64,000 bases of DNA from Pseudomonas sp. LS1212 (GTDB taxonomy: Bacteria > Pseudomonadota > Gammaproteobacteria > Pseudomonadales > Pseudomonadaceae). The notes under the pieces were generated by a model. The model was not told the DNA's origin. It saw nothing but the letters and a program-made list of their open reading frames with translations, and made no database searches. The stretch spans positions 2,743,001-2,807,000 of the forward strand of contig NZ_CP102951.1 of assembly GCF_024741815.1 (NCBI RefSeq). The letters are read 5' to 3'. Positions 51,142 through 59,443 of this stretch are shown here, in pieces. Numbering within the stretch: the first letter of the stretch is position 1; each line of letters opens with the position of its first letter. A program made the position numbers and the translations under genes.

Positions 51142-51289
51142 TAGCCTATTTATAGTGGACGAGAATGGATAATTAGGCAGTTGCGTAGCTATATCCGCAT
51201 GCGGCATTTGGCTTGTTATTCGAGAAAAAAACATGTCGTTTAATATTCGTGCGTGACGTTGACGTCCAAGCGGAGGGGGCAATATTTCT

Positions 51290-51445
51290 TGGGTTGATGG
51301 TTTCGGGGGGGCTGCAGCATTTCAATAGCAATTGCGTACCGCATTTGCACTTAGTTCAGTTCACAAGCATGGGCCAAGCCATCATGCCTCAGCCGTGGAC
51401 TATATCAATCGAGAGTGGGTAGTCGAGCGAGAAGTTGATTACAGC
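51290..51445 (+). pseudogene. Decayed internal fragment of an etfB gene
   Basis: The stretch around 51328-51350 (CAATTGCGTACCGCATTTG) aligns with the etfB segment encoding QLRTALALG. 51386-51440 encodes ASAVDYINREWVVEREVD, matching ASAVNYADGQWVVEREVD of the intact EtfB at 44897. About 150 bp between these blocks is deleted and stops interrupt the frame. Nothing else is recognisable in 51142-51532. Confidence 0.6.
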
Positions 51446-51532
51446 GCGTAGCGCAGCTGAATTTCAAGGATTCGAACCCTGAGGCACCGACAGCACTATT
51501 AGTTTGCACCAGCTTTAGCCCGAGGAGATAAA

Positions 51533-51985
51533 ATGAATAATATAGGCAGTTTTGACAGCATGCCGATCATGCGAAGAGTAAAAGGTCGAGTGCTGGTCGG
51601 TGGTAGTGCCCAAGCAGGCATCTGCGCTACCAGGAACATGTTGAGTTTCTGGGGCGGATACGATCCGGCAACTGGAGAGATCGTTGATCGACACCATCCA
51701 TTGAGTGAAGAAAACTTGACCGGAAGGATCTTTGCGCTGCCCAAGGGCAAAGGGTCGAGCACCGGAAGCGCAGTGCTACTCGATGCGCTGCATTCGGGCC
51801 ATGCTCCAGCGGGAATCATACTCAACAAAGTTGACGAGATCATTGTGCTCGGCGTGGTGGTGTTCGAGGAGTTCTTCGATCGGAAGATTCCAGTGGTGCA
51901 ACTGGACGACCTTGACTTCGAAGCGATCTTCTTGGCCAGCGGCGCAAGTATTTCTGATGACGGAACGGTAACTCTCTATGAATGA
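51533..51985 (+). CDS. AcnX-type dehydratase small subunit (swivel domain)
   Basis: 150 residues of the aconitase-X swivel domain family: GRVLVGGSAQAGICATRNML, GRIFALPKGKGSSTGSAVLL and NKVDEIIVLGVVVFEEFF. It forms a heterodimer with the next protein, whose gene overlaps by 8 bp. Bacterial AcnX enzymes dehydrate cis-3-hydroxy-L-proline; in many species the two parts are fused, here they are separate. GAGGAG precedes the ATG by 8 nt. Confidence 0.88.
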   Translation: MNNIGSFDSMPIMRRVKGRVLVGGSAQAGICATRNMLSFWGGYDPATGEIVDRHHPLSEENLTGRIFALPKGKGSSTGSAVLLDALHSGHAPAGIILNKVDEIIVLGVVVFEEFFDRKIPVVQLDDLDFEAIFLASGASISDDGTVTLYE

Positions 51986-53255
51986 CTTCATGCATGATAT
52001 CGAACTTTCCGAACGTGATCAGGCCATGCTCGCAGGCGAGGAAGGGCGGGCGGCCCAGATTGCCCTGCGCATCATCATCAGGATCGCAGCCGTCCAGGGC
52101 GCGAAGAAGCTGTTGGACATTTCCAACGTCCACGTCGGTGGCAGCATTTACACAGGGCAGGCGAGTTTAAATGTGATTGAGACCCTTGCCGAATGGGGGG
52201 CACAGGTACGGGTACCGACGTCCATTAACGCAATTTCCATCGACCGTCTGCGCTGGAGAGATCAGAATGTCGATCCTGAATTTGCCAGCTATGCCGACCG
52301 TCTGGCCACAGCGTTTGAGAAGATGGGCGCCAAGCCCATTTTCTCATGTACCCCCTACGTCTTTCCGGATAGTCCAAAGCTTGGAGATGACATTGTATGG
52401 GCGGAGTCAAATGCCATCGTCTATTCCAACAGCGTGCTGGGCGCCAGGACTAACCGACATGGTGACTTTCTCGACATCTGCGCGGCCATCACCGGCAGGG
52501 CACCTTATTGCGGGCTGCACCTGGATGAAAACCGCAAAGGCAACTTCCTCATTAATGTTCCACACCTGACAAATCTGGACAGCTCCTTCTACACGGTGCT
52601 GGGCTACCTGATCGGCAAGCATGCTGGCTCGGATATACCGGTAATCAACGGCTTGCACGAAAAGCCGAGCGTCGAAGATCTCAAGTACCTCAGTTCGACT
52701 TTGGCCACCTCCGGCGCAGTGGGAATGTTTCATATGGTTGGTGTCACACCAGAAGCGCTGACGCTCGAACAAGCGCTTGGAGGGGGCCAAGCATCACGCA
52801 CCCTGGACGTTACCCGCGAAGACCTTCTGTCGGTGTTCGCCAAGCTTTCCACCGCCCATGATGAAAAGCTCGATCTCGTGCTACTGGGCAGTCCGCATTT
52901 CACCCTAGGTGACTTCAAGGAGTTGGCTGAACTCGTGGATGGAAAGCAAGCGAGCGGGAAGTGCGATGTCTTGATCACTACCAGCCAGTTCGTCTACAAG
53001 CAGGCCCAGGATACCGGTTATGTCGAGCGCATCGAGCGATTTGGAGCTAGGGTCAGCACCGACCTATGCCTGTGCATGCTGAACGCGTCGATGTTCCCGC
53101 CCGCCACGAAAACTGCCATGACCAATTCCGGAAAGTTCGCCCACTACGGCCCTGGATTGATTGGCAAAGGGGTGTATTTCGGGAGTCTTCAGGACTGTGT
53201 CAACTCTGCCATAGCTGGCAAGCGAGTCATCGAAAATCCCCGCTGGTTACAGTGA
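51978..53255 (+). CDS. AcnX-type cis-3-hydroxy-L-proline dehydratase large subunit
   Basis: 425 residues of the aconitase-X catalytic domain: DISNVHVGGSIYTGQASLNV, VRVPTSINAISIDRLRW, FSCTPYVFPDSPKLGDDIVW and ESNAIVYSNSVLGARTNRHG; the C-terminus has STDLCLCMLNASMFPPATKT. The conserved Cys and Ser positions expected for the metal and substrate site are present. Product delta1-pyrroline-2-carboxylate would go to the Ldh2-family reductase or, in the past, to an ornithine-cyclodeaminase-like reductase whose remnant follows directly. Confidence 0.87.
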   Translation: MNDFMHDIELSERDQAMLAGEEGRAAQIALRIIIRIAAVQGAKKLLDISNVHVGGSIYTGQASLNVIETLAEWGAQVRVPTSINAISIDRLRWRDQNVDPEFASYADRLATAFEKMGAKPIFSCTPYVFPDSPKLGDDIVWAESNAIVYSNSVLGARTNRHGDFLDICAAITGRAPYCGLHLDENRKGNFLINVPHLTNLDSSFYTVLGYLIGKHAGSDIPVINGLHEKPSVEDLKYLSSTLATSGAVGMFHMVGVTPEALTLEQALGGGQASRTLDVTREDLLSVFAKLSTAHDEKLDLVLLGSPHFTLGDFKELAELVDGKQASGKCDVLITTSQFVYKQAQDTGYVERIERFGARVSTDLCLCMLNASMFPPATKTAMTNSGKFAHYGPGLIGKGVYFGSLQDCVNSAIAGKRVIENPRWLQ

Positions 53256-53283
53256 AGAGCCTGATTCCGTAGCTTTCCAAGCC

Positions 53284-54186
53284 ATGCCAGATGCTACCGC
53301 TGAGGCCGGCGGCTGGTATAGGCCCAATTACTGCAACTTAGAGAGGGGCCGTTCAATTCAGATCATTTCTGCCGAACAGATAAATGCCGTGCTCGACTGG
53401 AGTGGCGTGCTTGTGGTGCTTCTTCGCGCCCACATGGGGCCGCGTCCAATCAACGATGACTATTTCATCGGCGATACCGATTACGGACTTTTCAGACGCG
53501 GGGATATTTGCCAGAGGCGTTCCCAAGTCCGTTGTTGGGCCAGAAAGCTAGCTGCCCCCGGGTTCCCAAGGCCATCCAACCGTTGCAGGTTCAATGCGAG
53601 GTCTGCCGAGGAAAGTTATAAGGCTGGAATCGAGTCCGGGTTGGGCATCGAGGTGCCGAAGCACCTCAATCGCAAATTGGTGCTCGATGACAAGGTCCTG
53701 GATCTGCATTTCCGGACCGTAATGCTGGCTCATGATCTGTTCCCGGGATTGACCCATGCCAACTTGTGTGAAGATCTGACTGCCGATACGCTGCGTCAGC
53801 CTGGATGGATGGACCACCCAAATGGTGTCGTGGGGTTCGGCAGGTTGGTGGGTGTCGTCAGTGACTTCGACGCCGCTCGGGTTGCTTACGACCGATTGCT
53901 CGGTCCGGAGCGCGTGTGCTGTCAAACCGATCGCCTCCTGCTTGGTTTTGGTGAGGGTGCGGACATCGAGCTGATTTCCCCTGCCGAAGCCCAGGCACGT
54001 GGAGATGCCAACCCAGCACGCGGTGAGGCCTATCTCGCCGCTGCCACGTTACTGGTAAGAGACATCGAGGAGACTTCCAAGTTGTTCGAAAGGAACGATG
54101 TCAGCTTCCACAGCACTGCTGACGGTTTGCTTCGAGTGGATCCCGCTCACGCTTGTGGTGCTCGCCTGTACTTCAAGCAGATTTGA
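53284..54186 (+). pseudogene. Chimera of an ornithine-cyclodeaminase-like 5' end and a VOC-family 3' part
   Basis: Codons 25-72 (IISAEQINAVLDWSGVLVVL, RAHMGPRPINDDYFIGDTDY) match the N-terminus of ornithine cyclodeaminase / imine reductase proteins. The similarity ends near 53500 in a low-quality stretch (CQRRSQVRCWARK). From about 53690 a glyoxalase-like (VOC) domain runs to the end: LDLHFRTVMLAHDLFPGLTH, HPNGVVGFGRLVGVV and YLAAATLLVRDIEETSKLF, without its normal N-terminal half. It looks like two truncated genes joined by a deletion. The frame is open, so a product is possible, but it is unlikely to be functional. Confidence 0.65.
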
Positions 54187-54291
54187 AGGTTAATCTCAGT
54201 CCCAGTAGCGCCTATCGCCTGGGGCTTCTTTCTAGGGCGAAAAGCGTCTGTCGACTTCAAGCAGCCGGGCATCTCGGCTGAAGGCTTTGAA

Positions 54292-55719
54292 ATGACACCT
54301 TTGGAATACCAACAGCTCGACGCCCTGAGCCTTGCCGCTGCGCTGCGAAATGGCGAAACCACACCCTTCGAGTTGATGAGTATCGCTGTCCAACTTGCAC
54401 AGAGCCGAGCTGAGCCGTTGAATGCGATTGTTGAACCTCGCTATGATCAAGCGTTGGAAGATGCCCGCAAGTCATGCCTAATCGGTTGTTTTGCCGGGTT
54501 GCCGTTCCTGCTTAAGGATTCCGGACTACCATCAACACGCCTGCCTTCGTCGATGGGCTCACGTCTTTTCCACGACACCCGATTCGATGTGGATAGCACC
54601 TTGGTCCAGCGGTTCGAAGCGGCGGGGCTGATCAGCTTTGCCCGGACAGCGGTGCCTGAACTGTGCATGGCGCCCACCACAGAGGCCGTGGCCAACGGCG
54701 GTCCGACGCTCAATCCTTGGGATCCAGCACGGTCGGCCGGCGGTTCCAGTGGTGGGTCCGCCGTGACGGTTGCCTTGGGTGTGGTGCCAATGGCCCATGG
54801 CAGTGATGGCGGTGGGTCCATCCGGGGGCCGGCGTCCTGTTGCGGCGTTTTTGGATTCAAGCCTTCGCGAGGGCTCTTGCCCATGGGGCCAACCCGAGGC
54901 GAGGGCTGGGGAGGGCTCTCCACAGATGGCGTTCTGACGCGTACCGTAAGGGATACCGCGGCTGTGCTTGACGCAATCAAGCAGCCAGAACCTGGTGCTC
55001 CTTATGCCGGGCCGGCTTCGCCAATTTCCTTTTTGGCAAACCTACAGCGCCCGTTCGACCGCCGCTTGCGTATAGCCAAGTGGGCAGATGGATGGGAGGG
55101 GATTGACGTTGACCCTGAGTGCAGGGCTGCTGTCGACACAACAGAATCGCTGCTCGTTGCGCAAGGGCACACTGTGGTGGAAATCAGTCCTCCACCTCTT
55201 TCATTTGAACGGTTTTTCACGTCCTTCATCGACGTGATTGCCGCAAATGCGGTGGTTAGCATCGATGCCCAGGTGAAGGGCAAATCAGTTAGTGAGTGGA
55301 GCGCCTTGGTCGAGCCGGCGATCCTGGGGGCATACCAGCATGGTAAAGGGATCGCCGCAGCGGACTACATAACGGCGATCAACTTCTTTCACCAGGTCTC
55401 TCGGGTGATGGCGCATCATATGCGCGGCTTCGACTTGATGCTAACGCCTGCCTTGAGCGAATTGCCTATCAAATTGGGCGTTTTGACGATGCAGGAAGAC
55501 TTTCGAACCTTCAGGCTCAAGTGTGCACGCTTTGCTCAATTCTTGGCCATCATCAACGCATCTGGTCAGCCTGCAGCTAGCGTGCCGGTTCATTGGACCG
55601 GAAAGGGAGTGCCTGTGGGTATTCAATTGGTAGGCCATTTCGGTGATGACAATACAGTCCTCAGCGTATCTAAACAGTTGGAGCATGCGGCTCCTTGGTT
55701 TGGACGGTACGCCAAATAG
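54292..55719 (+). CDS. Amidase signature-family hydrolase
   Basis: 475 residues. Catalytic Lys in FAGLPFLLKDSGLP (about residue 71) and the Ser-cisSer pair in AGGSSGGSAVTVALG (about 146-160) with GSDGGGSIRGPASCCG: the complete amidase-signature triad. C-terminal GVPVGIQLVGHFGDDNTVL is typical. The substrate is unknown; in this island an N-acyl or amide derivative of proline would be reasonable. Last gene before the dif region. Confidence 0.9.
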   Translation: MTPLEYQQLDALSLAAALRNGETTPFELMSIAVQLAQSRAEPLNAIVEPRYDQALEDARKSCLIGCFAGLPFLLKDSGLPSTRLPSSMGSRLFHDTRFDVDSTLVQRFEAAGLISFARTAVPELCMAPTTEAVANGGPTLNPWDPARSAGGSSGGSAVTVALGVVPMAHGSDGGGSIRGPASCCGVFGFKPSRGLLPMGPTRGEGWGGLSTDGVLTRTVRDTAAVLDAIKQPEPGAPYAGPASPISFLANLQRPFDRRLRIAKWADGWEGIDVDPECRAAVDTTESLLVAQGHTVVEISPPPLSFERFFTSFIDVIAANAVVSIDAQVKGKSVSEWSALVEPAILGAYQHGKGIAAADYITAINFFHQVSRVMAHHMRGFDLMLTPALSELPIKLGVLTMQEDFRTFRLKCARFAQFLAIINASGQPAASVPVHWTGKGVPVGIQLVGHFGDDNTVLSVSKQLEHAAPWFGRYAK

Positions 55720-55972
55720 GCGGCAGACGTTTTGCGAAAGGTAGCTGGTGAAGTATCCGGTTGCTCTTTGCCAGACAGATGACTTGGCTATACTGAATTG
55801 AAGAAATACGAGCGGGCCTTAGCGTCTAAACATTATTCAAGTTTAGTAACACAACTGACCACCGCGGAGGAGTGGCCCTTAACTCATTGATATCTCGGTT
55901 TATTTTTAATCATCAGTTTTATCATTTTTCATTAACGGTCACAGCTCATGGACATATCTGACATAGCACCAG

Positions 55973-56000
55973 ATTTAACATAATATACATTATGCGAAGT
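55973..56000 (-). other. dif: Chromosome dimer resolution site dif (XerC/XerD site)
   Basis: Read on the minus strand, the 28 bp consist of ACTTCGCATAA (XerC arm), TGTATA (centre) and TTATGTTAAAT (XerD arm). From the CGCATAA onward it is identical to the E. coli dif core, and it matches Pseudomonas dif as I remember it in all but the first bases. It lies in a 320-bp gene-free stretch. This places the window across the replication terminus. Confidence 0.9.
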
Positions 56001-56054
56001 ATCCTATGCGGGGCTGGGGGCGGAGTGAAGTGCTTTTCACCTGGTGATCAGGTT

Positions 56055-56110
56055 GTGGCCCCCCCTTAAAGATGGCGCCTTAAGTGGCGCCATCTTTAAG
56101 GGGGGGCCAC
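56055..56110. repeat. Perfect palindrome (25-bp arms) next to dif
   Basis: The arms at 56055-56079 and 56086-56110 are exact complements around TTAAGT; each carries a C7 or G7 tract and GATGGCGCC. No T-run follows on either strand, so it is not a standard terminator. It lies 55 bp from dif and may mark the end of an element inserted there. Confidence 0.75.
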
Positions 56111-56153
56111 AAAAATTCGTATCGGCGCAGATGAAGAAGCACAGAAGCCATCG

Positions 56154-56342
56154 TCATGCTCGTGACGGCTTTTTTCTCGCATGCGAGAAGTTCGGCCTGG
56201 CCAACCTGTGTGCAACAACGGCCATCGCCTCGGCAATATAAGCAGCGTCACCGGTGTCGTAAGCATCAGACAAAAAGACAGTTACGGCCTCCGAATCAAC
56301 CAGCGAGTCCGCAGGATCATAATCATGAATCGGCTCTGTCAT
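56154..56342 (-). pseudogene. Truncated HigA-like addiction-module antitoxin
   Basis: From ATG 56342 the frame gives MTEPIHDYDPADSLVDSEAV, then FLSDAYDTGDAAYIAEAMAV, matching the start of the HigA-type probable addiction module antidote family. Homology stops before the HTH domain, replaced by ARPNFSHARKKPSRA. No toxin gene is present beside it. Confidence 0.7.
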
Positions 56343-56362
56343 TTGATCACCTGGGAAAAAAT

Positions 56363-56560
56363 TTGAACCCAACATGTGGCTCTGAAAATAAACGCTGGAT
56401 AATCACCTGCCAAGACGCTGCTGACGGAACTGGCGACCTGATCGTACCTTTGCCTGACGAACTTCTGGCGGCTATCGGTTTGAACTGCGGTGACAAGCTG
56501 GACATGGAAAAACAACCAGACGGCACGATAACCCTGACGCCAGTTCATTCGCAGGATTGA
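56363..56560 (+). CDS. Small AbrB/MazE-like protein
   Basis: The core KRWIITCQDAADGTGDLIVP, LPDELLAAIGLNCGDKLDME resembles the swapped-hairpin AbrB/MazE fold of antitoxin-like DNA-binding proteins. No ATG is in frame close upstream; TTG 56363 is a guess and the 5' end may be damaged. A toxin partner was not seen. Confidence 0.4.
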   Translation: MNPTCGSENKRWIITCQDAADGTGDLIVPLPDELLAAIGLNCGDKLDMEKQPDGTITLTPVHSQD

Positions 56561-56818
56561 TTCTGCCATTCAAAGCCTACACGTCTGAACGCTGAATGCG
56601 GGAGTTTCGCAGGCGCGAAAATGGCGGCGTGGGAGTTCTTCATCACACTCCCGCCTCTTTTTGATAAACTTCAGGAATAACTCAACTAAATGACTATTTA
56701 GTTGAGTTATATGTGGTCGCGTCCGAACTGCTATTGCCACACCGTCACGGCACATCCTCGCGCTGATGCGCTGCGGGCGTACCGCTCCTTGTGTAGCGTA
56801 GCTTCAATGCCCTGCCCT

Positions 56819-57091
56819 TCAGATCTTCATCAACTGAATGACTAAAAGTATTTCTGACTTACTCGATTCGCTAACCTTGGAACGAAACATCGAAGGCAAG
56901 AAAGACAAACCAGTCTGAGCCCCCGTGGTTTTTTCCTCCGTCAAACCACCCAAAATTACCACTTCACCACTACGCATCTGCACGTCAGTGGTCAATTGAC
57001 GCTTAGTCAATGTCGGGCTGTTGTTCACGCCGGTCGTGGTGGCCACGAAGTTAGAAACCTGTTGATCGATAGTCAGATCCAGCACCCCCAC
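56819..57091 (-). pseudogene. C-terminal fragment of a secretin (type II secretion / filamentous phage pIV-like)
   Basis: LTKRQLTTDVQMRSGEVVIL, GGLTEEKTTG, and LPSMFRSKVSESSKSEILLV are the conserved end of the secretin domain. The N0-N1 domains and most of the barrel are absent upstream, where the sequence breaks at 57092. Filamentous phages that use XerCD to integrate at dif encode such secretins, so a prophage remnant is plausible given dif 0.8 kb away. Confidence 0.7.
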
Positions 57092-57514
57092 CGCAGGCCG
57101 TCCCGGCCTGCCGCCAATGATTTAGCTGCTAAATCGGCTACCAACTAAGGATTTTTTTCGCGCACGCGAAAATGAGGTACCCAGCACCCTCCCTCAACCA
57201 CTGCTACCGAAACATTTTGCGGATATAATGTCCCGCTCGCTTTTTGATTAGGACTGCGGCTACGTGCGCTCCTCCGGCAGCCATGCGCTTGTGCTACGCA
57301 GCGGGCGCGGTGGCCGTTGGTGCTAAGGGAGATCGCCAGGTCTCCATTGTTGTTTTTGTTCACATGGCGAAGGTTACCGGAGATAGCGCCAGACCAATAT
57401 CCGATTTCCGGACATCGCTCTCCGTTCCAGGAGTGCGTCTCAGTACTTTGGAGGGGAAATCGCCCAGCGCCGGCCAAAACAGCTCCGGCGCTCTTGTGGC
57501 CGATGGACCGCCCC
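57092..57514. other. No supported gene; small hairpin at its edge
   Basis: GCAGGCCG / CGGCCTGC (57093-57111) forms an 8-bp stem. Beyond it, overlapping ORFs on both strands show no recognisable protein. Probably remnant DNA between the secretin fragment and the next gene. Confidence 0.4.
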
Positions 57515-58456
57515 TCAAGGCCCCGGATTGGCCTTGGCGACTTCCATCGCAGGTTTGCCTTCGCGGCTGCTGACACCCACCAGCCAGTTTTCAAGCACCT
57601 GCGGGTTGGCCTTGATCCACGCCTTGGCGGCGTCGCGCGGCTTCTGGTTGTCGTTGAGGACCGCGTCCATCAACTGGTTTTCCATCTTCAGTGTGAATAC
57701 CATGTTCTGCAGCAGCTTTCCGACGTTGCCACATTCCTGCAGATAACCTTTGCGCACGTTGGTGTAGACGGTTGCCTGGCCCAGGTTCGGGCCGAAATAA
57801 TCGTCGCCACCGATGAGGTATTTCATGTCGTTACGGGTATTCATCGGGTGTGGTTCCCACCCCAGGAACACCATCCATTCGTTCTTGCGGGCGGCCCGTT
57901 TGAGTTGCGAGAGCATCCCCGCCTCGCTGGACTCGACCAGCTTGAAGTCCTTGAGCCCAAAGGCATTCTTGTCGATCATGGCCTGGATCAGCCGGTTGCC
58001 GTCGTTGCCGGGTTCGATGCCGTAGATCCTGCCGTCCAGTTGCTGCTTGAAGCGGGCGATATCGGCAAAGCTTTTCAGCCCCGCATCATAGGCATAGCCC
58101 GGCACGGCAAGGGTGTACTTGGCGCCTTCAAGGTTGGCCCGGACGGTTTCCACGGTGCCCGCTTCGCGATACGTCCTGATGTCGCTTTCCGTGGTCGGCA
58201 TCCAGTTGCCGAGGAAGACATCGATGTCCTTGCCCCCGGCCAGGGATTTATAGGTCACCGGTATCGAGAGCAGCGTGGTCCGGGTGGTGTAACCCAGCAA
58301 TTCGAGCACCTCGCTGGCCAGGGCGGTGGTGACCGTGATATCGGTCCAGCCGACATCGGAAAAACGCACGGTGCTGCACGACTCGGGCTCTTGCGCGTAG
58401 GCCAGCAGCGGCAAGTTCAGTGCAGCGGTCAACAGCAGCGATGTACAGGCTTTCAT
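57515..58456 (-). CDS. Choline/glycine betaine ABC transporter substrate-binding protein
   Basis: 313 residues from ATG 58456 (AAGGAG about 10 nt upstream). Signal peptide MKACTSLLLTAALNLPLLAYA. Mature part: VRFSDVGWTDITVTTALASE, FLGNWMPTTESDIRTYREAG, GIEPGNDGNRLIQAMI and FLGWEPHPMN, typical of ChoX/CbcX-type binding proteins with aromatic-box Trp and Tyr residues. The frame continues upstream into the aldehyde dehydrogenase pseudogene, which is accidental. No ATPase or permease is adjacent. Confidence 0.9.
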   Translation of the reverse strand: MKACTSLLLTAALNLPLLAYAQEPESCSTVRFSDVGWTDITVTTALASEVLELLGYTTRTTLLSIPVTYKSLAGGKDIDVFLGNWMPTTESDIRTYREAGTVETVRANLEGAKYTLAVPGYAYDAGLKSFADIARFKQQLDGRIYGIEPGNDGNRLIQAMIDKNAFGLKDFKLVESSEAGMLSQLKRAARKNEWMVFLGWEPHPMNTRNDMKYLIGGDDYFGPNLGQATVYTNVRKGYLQECGNVGKLLQNMVFTLKMENQLMDAVLNDNQKPRDAAKAWIKANPQVLENWLVGVSSREGKPAMEVAKANPGP

Positions 58457-58532
58457 GGGACATGACTCCTTCAGGTTGTCGTCGGCAGCGTGCGACCGGC
58501 AAGTGCCGGCTGGTGTTGAGATTTTTTTGTTT

Positions 58533-59193
58533 TTATCGGTCTTGTGATACACCAAACCAATGCAAGGCTGCAGGGGTGGTATTGAGGTAGACATGCTTGA
58601 GTTCAGTGAACTCATCGAGCCCCGCACGCGACAGTTCCCGGCCAATGCCGCTGGATTTGTAGCCGCCCCAGGGCGCTTGGGGAAATGCTGCGTTGTAATC
58701 GTTGATCCATAACGTACCCACCCGCAAACGCCGGGCCATTCGATAGGCCTTGCCGAGGTCCTGGGTCCAGACCCCGGCTGCCAGTCCATACGGCGTGTCA
58801 TTGGCCAGCTGGAGCGCTTGCTCCTCGCCGCTGAAGCGTTCGACGGTGATGACCGGGCCGAAAATTTCTTCCCGGGCAATGCGCATGGCCCGGCAATCAT
58901 GGTCAGCACCAGGTCTCGCTGGCTCGCGGAAATCACCGGTCCCATCTGGGTCGACGGGTCCAGCCCGTTGCCCAGGCGGATACGGGCAATGCGCTGCTGC
59001 AATGCGTGTATGAAACGATCATGGATCGGGTCTTCCACCAGCAGCCGCGAACCCGCTGAGCAGATTTGTCCCGCATTGAAAAACACAGCATTGAGCGCTT
59101 GGTCCAGGGCCACTTCGAAGTCGGCGTCGGCGAACACGATATTGGGATTTTCCCTCCCCATTGCCCGTCGATAAACAGCTGCATGTCCGACAT
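58533..59193 (-). pseudogene. Aldehyde dehydrogenase gene with two internal deletions
   Basis: Starting at ATG 59193 the gene encodes the normal N-terminus MSDMQLFIDGQWG, then jumps out of frame to NPNIVFADADFEVALDQALN and the catalytic-Cys region NAGQICSAGSRLLVEDP. After QMGPVISASQRDLVLTMIAG it jumps again to MRIAREEIFGPVITVERFSG and runs to a complete C-terminus ending about residue 117 of that frame. Roughly 235 and 60-70 codons are missing, judged against the usual length near 490. Betaine-aldehyde-dehydrogenase-like by context. Confidence 0.85.
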
Positions 59194-59443
59194 TTGCATC
59201 TCCTGGCTGACGACTCGATAGCGTCAATATCGGCCAGGCACGTTGCGAGTGATTGATCAAAAGCGGCAAATCGCTGCCGCTTTGGCACCGGCGCGCTCCC
59301 CCACATGCGGCGCACGCTGGCAGCAATAACGTCAGCAAAAGTCGCTTCGCATCAAGCCCATGAAATCTGCCCTCCTACACTCGCAGGACAAAAGCGCAGC
59401 ATCGAATGCCGCGCCACCTGCCAGCCTGACAAGGGGAAAAACC

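Noticed and set aside
54559..54980. Minus-strand ORFs opposite the amidase gene
   Set aside because: Proline- and arginine-rich translations without domains; the plus strand carries a complete amidase.
56055..56110. Rho-independent terminator at the palindrome near dif
   Set aside because: No T-run follows the stem on either strand and no gene ends next to it.
57225..57245. Second dif-like site (GCGGATATAATG)
   Set aside because: Too few positions agree with the Xer arms; no clear 11-6-11 structure.
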